This document shows positions 59,578 through 64,000 of a stretch of DNA of 64,000 bases, piece after piece. The notes beneath the pieces were generated by a model. That model was given only the letters and a program-made list of their open reading frames with translations. It ran no database searches and was not told the DNA's origin. Source of the stretch: Aggregatibacter actinomycetemcomitans DSM 8324 (GTDB lineage: Bacteria > Pseudomonadota > Gammaproteobacteria > Enterobacterales > Pasteurellaceae); contig NZ_AQUU01000008.1 in NCBI RefSeq assembly GCF_000372365.1, positions 1 to 64,000 on the forward strand, written 5' to 3'. Every line of letters begins with the position of its first letter. The stretch's first letter is position 1. The position numbers were made by a program, and so were the translations under genes.

Positions 59578-60165
59578 ATGAAAAAAATTTTTTTGATTAG
59601 TAGTATATTAACTATTACATCATGCTCGTCTTTTACTTCTGATAATATTCTTAGTGGAGATATATCTGTTAGTGATACATCTGTATCTGACGAAATTTTA
59701 TGCCTTTCTGCATTCACTTCTGAAGTAAAACTACCAAAATCTAAAATTCAACAAAATATAATTAATGAGATAACTAAAAGAAATATTACACCAGAGCAAT
59801 GCTACAGTTATGCAGTTTCCAAAGCTGGTGGAGTAGATTCTTTTTGTTCTGATTTCAATCGCGGATATGTATCAGGTGACAGTGCAAAAATGACTAGTTT
59901 TGGGCATTATATTACCTTGCAAGATATGCTGTCAGTACAAAAAACTTTGGGTATTGATTGCAATACAAAACAGTATGTACAGGAGTACAATAGAGCGCGT
60001 GAACAAAATAATTGGGTGAATGAACCATCTAGTGAAAATAATAATTTCTCAAAAGCATGGGGAATGTTTCAACCGAAAACAAATGTTATAAGTTGTATGT
60101 CACTTGGTTCTTCTACAATGTGTAATGACACAAAAGGTAATTCTTTGCATATAAATAAATGGTAA
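59578..60165 (+). CDS. Unrecognised small lipoprotein, AT-rich (195 aa)
   Basis: The N terminus MKKIFLISSILTITSC is a lipoprotein signal with cleavage before Cys16 (ITSC, an accepted lipobox variant). The mature protein is rich in Ser, Asn, Thr and Lys, and has six to seven further cysteines (LCLSAFTS, EQCYSYAVSK, DSFCSDFNRG, IDCNTKQY, ISCMSLGSSTMCND), so disulfide bonds are likely in the periplasm or on the surface. I do not recognise a family. The AGGAG ribosome site is 9-10 bases before ATG. Codon use is strongly AT-rich, unlike the flanking aroE-like and hyp genes, which points to transfer. It is preceded by a CRP-like promoter with an overlapping inverted repeat. Confidence 0.75.
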   Translation: MKKIFLISSILTITSCSSFTSDNILSGDISVSDTSVSDEILCLSAFTSEVKLPKSKIQQNIINEITKRNITPEQCYSYAVSKAGGVDSFCSDFNRGYVSGDSAKMTSFGHYITLQDMLSVQKTLGIDCNTKQYVQEYNRAREQNNWVNEPSSENNNFSKAWGMFQPKTNVISCMSLGSSTMCNDTKGNSLHINKW

Positions 60166-60179
60166 ACACCCATCATTTT

Positions 60180-60209
60180 GATAGCACCAGCGTCCACGCT
60201 GGTGCTATC
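60180..60209 (+). terminator. 14-bp perfect hairpin after the lipoprotein gene
   Basis: GATAGCACCAGCGT (60180-60193) and ACGCTGGTGCTATC (60196-60209) are perfect arms with a 2-base loop, followed by CTTTTGT. It lies 15 bp after the stop and probably terminates the transcript. Confidence 0.75.
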
Positions 60210-60590
60210 CTTTTGTCCAAGCGTGGACGCTTGAACTATCACAAAAACAAAAAATGTGCGGTCAAAATCTCAAACGTTTTCAACGCTAAAAAACAATCCT
60301 AAAACTCACCGCACTTCACTCTGATAGCACCAGTATCCAAGCCCTCTTGCCGACGCATATTTCATAACCTGTGCCCGAAATATTTGAAAGTTACAGCGCA
60401 CGATGGGAAGCGTGCGCTATCATGGTGCGGCGAGATACTGTACGGCACACAAATTACATGAACCGAGCAGCAGATGGATGATTTTTACTACAATCGTAAG
60501 CCACGGCGTTTTTCGGATAATCGCCACTTATGTCTATTTGCCGATAATCCACACGGCTACATGTTTTCAATACAGGGTCGTCTTGTTCCA
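60210..60590. repeat. Palindrome-rich spacer with degenerate copies of the preceding hairpin
   Basis: No gene is seen. CAAGCGT-GG-ACGCTTG at 60218-60233 is a second palindrome with the same AGCGT/ACGCT core; GATAGCACCAG recurs at 60323-60333; and AGCGCACG/CGTGCGCT arms lie at 60395-60418 followed by GCTATCA. Two uptake signals or near copies (GTGCGGTC at about 60257, ACCGCACTT at about 60308) lie between. The pieces look like several copies of a small mobile palindromic element that have decayed. Confidence 0.55.
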
Positions 60591-60986
60591 TCACCTGAAT
60601 GACGACGGGGAAGCTATCCGTTTATCGTATGAAGAAATCGGACCGAAAGGACCTAACATCGGGACTGCGGATTCTACAATGATCGAGCCATCCAAATGAA
60701 ATGCGACGCCTTTCAAATCGGTTTCATTGAAATTGCCGTCGTGCGTAAACCTGCACGGGTCATTTCTTGTTTGGTATCCGTGCCCCTTGGTGGCACCGAT
60801 GATGAAGCAGTTAAAAACATGCTCTCTCCCGATCTCCCAATAATAGGGCTGCCCTTTAACGGCAACATAAGGCTCGGGTAAGGGCTCTCGCGGGGTGGCG
60901 CAGGCGGTGACTAGGATACAGCAAAGACTCACCATCATAAAACGCCCTTTCCCGATCACTTGAATAATATGGTTCACTATAGTCAT
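60591..60986 (-). CDS. Small lipoprotein, unrecognised (131 aa)
   Basis: A lipoprotein signal with a good lipobox is present: FMMVSLCCILVTAC, cleaved before the Cys of TAC at about residue 29. The mature part (ATPREPLPEPYVAVKGQPYY) starts with a proline-rich linker; then comes FNCFIIGATKGHGYQTRNDP and a C-terminal beta-like part. The start at 60986 keeps the Lys and Arg needed before the hydrophobic core; an ATG at 60938 would lack positive charge. AGGAG precedes the longer start at 10 bases. No family recognised. Neighbours do not suggest a role. Confidence 0.65.
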   Translation of the reverse strand: MTIVNHIIQVIGKGRFMMVSLCCILVTACATPREPLPEPYVAVKGQPYYWEIGREHVFNCFIIGATKGHGYQTRNDPCRFTHDGNFNETDLKGVAFHLDGSIIVESAVPMLGPFGPISSYDKRIASPSSFR

Positions 60987-61023
60987 TTGTTATTATCTCC
61001 TAGATAGCCTTGGTGTTTTTTGC

Positions 61024-61045
61024 CTAGGGTAACAAGTTACCCTAG
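61024..61045. repeat. 10-bp perfect palindrome upstream of the minus-strand lipoprotein gene
   Basis: CTAGGGTAAC and GTTACCCTAG are perfect arms around AA, 38-59 bp before the start codon of the gene ending at 60591. It could be an operator or a 5' untranslated hairpin. Confidence 0.6.
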
Positions 61046-61330
61046 ATTAAGCATAGTCATTCCCCTTTGGGGAATTTAGGGAACAGAAGTGCAGTCATAA
61101 AAAACAGTATTTTTAAGCGTTTTCAACGATAGAAAACGATTTCAAAATGTACCGCACTTTTTTGATGCTCCGACAAAACAGGGGGCCCCCATCTGAGCCG
61201 CCTGAGCGATTTGCAATTTTTAGGAAATTTTCGCCTGTTTGAGCCATGAAATGGCGAGTTCGAAAATTTTCGTTAAGAAAATTGCAAGTGAGCGAGGATA
61301 AGCGGTGAAGCTGGGGTGCACTTTTCTTTG

Positions 61331-61387
61331 CTTACTTTCTTTTATGCAAGTAAAAGAAAGTAAGGCGCCCATCGGGCGAAACCCGAT
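61331..61387. repeat. Double palindrome of a widespread intergenic repeat type, after hypE
   Basis: CTTACTTTCTTTTA (61331-61344) and TAAAAGAAAGTAAG (61351-61364) are perfect arms, followed by GGCGCCC and a second hairpin ATCGGG/CCCGAT (61371-61376 with 61382-61387). Similar TACTTTCTTT-type elements followed by GGCGCCC occur between genes in Pasteurellaceae and other Gammaproteobacteria from memory. Here it lies just past the hypE stop and could also end that transcript. Confidence 0.65.
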
Positions 61388-61393
61388 AAAAAA

Positions 61394-62407
61394 TCAACAA
61401 ATCCTTGGTAACGGCTCATTCACCGGCAAATCCAACAGCCGTGACTGCCCGAAGCTGCCCAACAATCTCACTTTTTTATCCGTCGTCACTTCGCCGATGA
61501 CTGCGGCATTTTTTCCCAGTTCGTGCGAGTGAAGTGCGGTCAGAATTTCAGGTGTTTTTTCAGGGGCGGCGATGATGACCAGTTTGCCTTCGTTAGCAAA
61601 ATTCAGCGCTTCTAAGCCGAGCAGTTCGCAAATGCCGCGCACTTCAGGACGAAGCGGCAGGTCTTCTTCGTTGATTTGCATACCCAGTTGTTGGGTGGCG
61701 GCAAATTCGTGCAGCACCGCGTTTACCCCGCCACGGGTAGCGTCGCGGACGGCTTTCACGCCGTCAATGGGGCGCAATAAATCAATGAGCGGGGCAAGAA
61801 CGGCGCAGTCGCTTTTCAGATCAGTCTGAATGCCAAGGTTTTCGCGCAGGTTCAAAATAGTAGCACCGTGTTCGCCGATGGTGCCGCTGACAATGATGTT
61901 ATCGCCCGCTGTAATACGGTGCATTCCCCAATCGATACCACGCGGGATCACGCCGATGCCGCTGGTGTTGATGAAGATTTTATCTACCGCGCCTTTTTGC
62001 ACTACTTTGGTATCGCCCGTCACCACCTGCACGCCGGCAGCTTTGCAGGCTTGCGCCATAGCTTGAATGATTTCTTTTAATTCGGTTAATGGTAAACCTT
62101 CTTCCAAAATAAAGCCGCAGGAAAGGTATTTGGGAATAGCGCCGCATACCGCCACATCATTTAACGTGCCGCATACGGCGAGCTTGCCGATGTTGCCACC
62201 AGGGAAGAAAATCGGGTCAATGACGAAACTGTCGGTGCTGAAAGAAAGCTGTTCGCCCTGCGCCATCAATTCCGCCAACGGCAAACGGGCTTGATCTTCT
62301 CCTTGGGCGAGAATCGGGTTGTCAAAGGCTTCGACGAAATAATACTGAATTAATTTTTGCATTGCCGCGCCGCCGTTGCCGTGCGCCATGGTAATAAAAT
62401 CTGTCAT
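61394..62407 (-). CDS. hypE: Hydrogenase maturation protein HypE
   Basis: HypE dehydrates a carbamoyl group on its C-terminal Cys to form the cyanide ligand of [NiFe] hydrogenases. The PurM-like fold is seen in TMAHGNGGAAMQKLIQ-like ITMAHGNGGAAMQKL, FSTDSFVIDPIFFPGGNIG and VVTGDTKVVQKGAVDKIF. The protein ends with EPLPRIC, keeping the functional terminal cysteine. I choose the ATG at 62407, which overlaps the hypD stop by one base and follows GGAGAG. About 337 residues. Last gene of the visible hypB-hypD-hypE run. Confidence 0.96.
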   Translation of the reverse strand: MTDFITMAHGNGGAAMQKLIQYYFVEAFDNPILAQGEDQARLPLAELMAQGEQLSFSTDSFVIDPIFFPGGNIGKLAVCGTLNDVAVCGAIPKYLSCGFILEEGLPLTELKEIIQAMAQACKAAGVQVVTGDTKVVQKGAVDKIFINTSGIGVIPRGIDWGMHRITAGDNIIVSGTIGEHGATILNLRENLGIQTDLKSDCAVLAPLIDLLRPIDGVKAVRDATRGGVNAVLHEFAATQQLGMQINEEDLPLRPEVRGICELLGLEALNFANEGKLVIIAAPEKTPEILTALHSHELGKNAAVIGEVTTDKKVRLLGSFGQSRLLDLPVNEPLPRIC

Positions 62408-63519
62408 TATTCTCTCCGGTATTGATAATAGGCGGCGCACGCCCCTTCTGAAGACACCATTAAGGCGCCGTAGGCATCATCCGGGTTGCATTGGCTGCCG
62501 AATAACGGGCAATCGCAAGGTTTACATTTGCCGGTGAGCACATCGCCGCAGCGGGAATTGGGGTCGTCCGCCACTTGTTGCGGGTGGCTGTGGAAATAGA
62601 TTTCCGCGTCAAAACGTTTGTACGCGTCGGTGAGTTCCACGCCTGACTCTTCGATTTCGCCCAAACCGCGCCATTCGCTGGATTTCTTCAATTGGAACAC
62701 TTCACGCATGGCTTGTTGCGCCAGCAGGTTGCCTTGGGAATGCACGATGCGTTTATATTGGTTTTCGATTTCACAACGCCCGTCCACGAATTGTTGCACC
62801 AACATCACGATGGCTTGCAGAATATCCAACGGCTCAAAGCCCGTAACCACAAAAGGCTTATGGTATTTATCCACAATGGATTGATAAGGCGAGGCGCCAA
62901 TCACCATGCTCACATGGCCGGGCGCAATGAAGCCGTCAATTTTCACATAATCTTGCGAAAGCAGGCTGTGTAAAGTGGGGATAATGGTGATGTTTTGACA
63001 TACCACCCAGAAATTTTGCAGATTCAGCTTGTTCGCCTGTTGAAGGGTCACCGCCGCGCTCGGCATAGTAGTTTCAAAACCGAGGGAAAAGAAAACCACG
63101 TTTTTTTCGGGATTGTTCACGGCGATATTCAGCGCGTCCAACGGCGAATAAACGATTCGCACATCGGCGCCTTTGGCTTTTGCCTCCAGCAAGGAACCGC
63201 ACCGTCCTTTCACCCGCATGGCGTCACCGAAGGTGCAGAAAATCACATTGGGCTTTTGCGCGATTTCAATACACACATCAATGCGCCCCATGGGCAACAC
63301 ACACACCGGACAGCCCGGACCGTGAATAAACTCAATGCTTTTCGGCAACAGGCGATCCAAGCTGAATTTAAAAATCGTATGGGTATGACCGCCGCAGACT
63401 TCCATAAGATACAACGGATTTTCCGGCGTAAAGTGCGGTAGTTTTTCCATGAGTTTTTGCAAACGCTCCACCAAACTTTTCGCCAGTTTGGGATCACGAA
63501 ATTCATCAATGAATTGCAT
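62407..63519 (-). CDS. hypD: Hydrogenase maturation protein HypD
   Basis: HypD holds the Fe(CN)2CO unit during assembly of the [NiFe] site, with HypC as partner. Family cysteines are in YLMEVCGGHTHTIFKF, FIHGPGCPVCVLPMGR and the C-terminal 4Fe-4S region (RCGDVLTGKCKPCDCPLFGS, then EGACAAYYQY). FFSLGFETTMPSAAVTLQ is another signature. The start at 63519 (MQFIDEF) follows AAGGGGA; the open frame extends to 63564 without a ribosome site. About 370 residues (E. coli 373). It lies 26 bp after hypB with no room for hypC, its usual neighbour. Confidence 0.96.
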   Translation of the reverse strand: MQFIDEFRDPKLAKSLVERLQKLMEKLPHFTPENPLYLMEVCGGHTHTIFKFSLDRLLPKSIEFIHGPGCPVCVLPMGRIDVCIEIAQKPNVIFCTFGDAMRVKGRCGSLLEAKAKGADVRIVYSPLDALNIAVNNPEKNVVFFSLGFETTMPSAAVTLQQANKLNLQNFWVVCQNITIIPTLHSLLSQDYVKIDGFIAPGHVSMVIGASPYQSIVDKYHKPFVVTGFEPLDILQAIVMLVQQFVDGRCEIENQYKRIVHSQGNLLAQQAMREVFQLKKSSEWRGLGEIEESGVELTDAYKRFDAEIYFHSHPQQVADDPNSRCGDVLTGKCKPCDCPLFGSQCNPDDAYGALMVSSEGACAAYYQYRRE

Positions 63520-63545
63520 AACAGTCCCCTTACTCCGCAAAAATG

Positions 63546-64000
63546 CTAGGCGTTTTGTAACCAATTTAACCAGTCTTTTAAGCCTTCGCCCGTGGTAGCG
63601 GAAAGTTGAATCACCTCAATTTGCGGGTTCACCTGTTTGGCGTAGGCGATACATTTTTCCACGTCGAAATTAAGGTAAGGCAGCAAGTCTATTTTGTTTA
63701 AAATCATGAGTTTGGAGGCAGCAAACATATGTGGGTATTTCAGCGGTTTGTCTTCGCCCTCGGTGACGGACAAAATCACCACTTTGGCTTTTTCGCCCAA
63801 ATCAAATTCCGACGGGCAAACCAAATTGCCGACATTTTCAATGAATAAGAGGCTGTGTTGTTTCGGTTCCAGTTTGAACAAGGCGTCGTTGATCATCTGC
63901 GCATCCAAATGGCAACCTTTACCGGTGTTCACCTGAATCGCAGATACACCGGTGGCGCGAATGCGATCGGCGTCGTTTTCCGTTTGTTGATCGCCTTCAA
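63546..64000 (-). CDS. hypB: Hydrogenase nickel-incorporation GTPase HypB, C-terminal part (runs off the window)
   Basis: HypB is a GTPase that delivers nickel with HypA. The visible 151 residues start inside the G domain ([20 protein letters not shown]), go on with [17 protein letters not shown], the switch [20 protein letters not shown], the G4 motif [19 protein letters not shown] and the end [19 protein letters not shown]. The Walker A and any N-terminal His-rich part lie beyond 64000. It leads into hypD and hypE; hypA is expected upstream outside the window. Confidence 0.95.
   Translation of the reverse strand, partial: EGDQQTENDADRIRATGVSAIQVNTGKGCHLDAQMINDALFKLEPKQHSLLFIENVGNLVCPSEFDLGEKAKVVILSVTEGEDKPLKYPHMFAASKLMILNKIDLLPYLNFDVEKCIAYAKQVNPQIEVIQLSATTGEGLKDWLNWLQNA

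Larger units (their letters stand above)
60987..61393. other. Spacer with three palindromes, no gene seen
   Basis: The stretch holds CTAGGGTAAC-aa-GTTACCCTAG at 61024-61045, an uptake signal and a degenerate, inverted partner (about 61088-61160), and a double palindrome at 61331-61387. GAAAATTTTC occurs in it too. No open frame with a ribosome site and recognisable product was found. Confidence 0.6.

Noticed and set aside
60403-60699. Plus-strand open frame of 98 codons
   Set aside because: It overlaps palindromic spacer and the opposite-strand lipoprotein gene with a clear lipobox; its product has no recognisable feature.

Overview
The window reads as chromosomal DNA of a Pasteurellaceae bacterium, most likely Aggregatibacter. 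The main reasons are the very many copies of the Haemophilus-type DNA uptake signal (core AAGTGCGGT) on both strands, often as inverted pairs in terminators, and gene sets with close Haemophilus influenzae counterparts (mepM-znuC-znuB, rnfABCDGE-nth, the HI0607-like and HI0608-like genes, ygiW-qseB-qseC). I cannot fix the species from sequence alone. No rRNA or tRNA gene and no CRISPR array was seen.

Left edge (1-5.1 kb) is accessory DNA. A degraded Mu-like transposable prophage (repressor, ner fragment, tail-protein fragment, two right-end accessory genes, and a right end with TGCGAAA repeats and a terminal CA) abuts and truncates a type I cas3 gene. The cas3 stop codon is supplied by the first three bases of the phage end. 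A second, short Cas3 HD-domain fragment lies just upstream of cas3. No other cas genes are present here.

5.2-21.8 kb: glnE, a HigBA-type toxin-antitoxin pair, prfC, a purC relic that still has its PurR box, a YeeZ-like protein, argG, a YgjV-like protein, ggt with a perfect CRP site, the ygiW-qseBC sensory operon, an aminotransferase relic, a frameshifted fdhE, and cpdB. 21.9-29.0 kb is metal uptake: a Fur-box-preceded siderophore ABC operon (binding protein, two permeases, ATPase), mepM, and znuCB.

29-41 kb: an IS3-family transposase relic, an NSS-family sodium symporter, nth and the rnfABCDGE redox-pump operon (RnfC has a repeat-rich tail), a YfcH-like epimerase, argR/mdh, and an unrecognised membrane protein. 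41-50 kb: ilvE, the small RNA gene gcvB divergent from gcvA, rlmM, nrdR-ribD-degS-yfbR, and an SLC13 transporter. 50-58.5 kb: modE divergent from modABC, pepA, lptFG and metF.

58.6-64 kb: a shikimate-dehydrogenase-like gene, an AT-rich lipoprotein gene behind a CRP-type promoter overlapped by a perfect inverted repeat, a palindrome-rich intergenic stretch, a second lipoprotein gene, and a hydrogenase-maturation operon hypB-hypD-hypE running off the right edge with no hypC between hypB and hypD. With fdhE this suggests formate/hydrogen metabolism elsewhere in the genome.

Most of the window is ordinary core genome. The strongest observations are the cas3 interruption by a transposable-phage end, the paired gene relics that keep both ends but lost the middle (purC, aminotransferase), the gcvB gene, and the structured promoter of the 59.6 kb lipoprotein gene. 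I did not find a clearly new multi-gene system.
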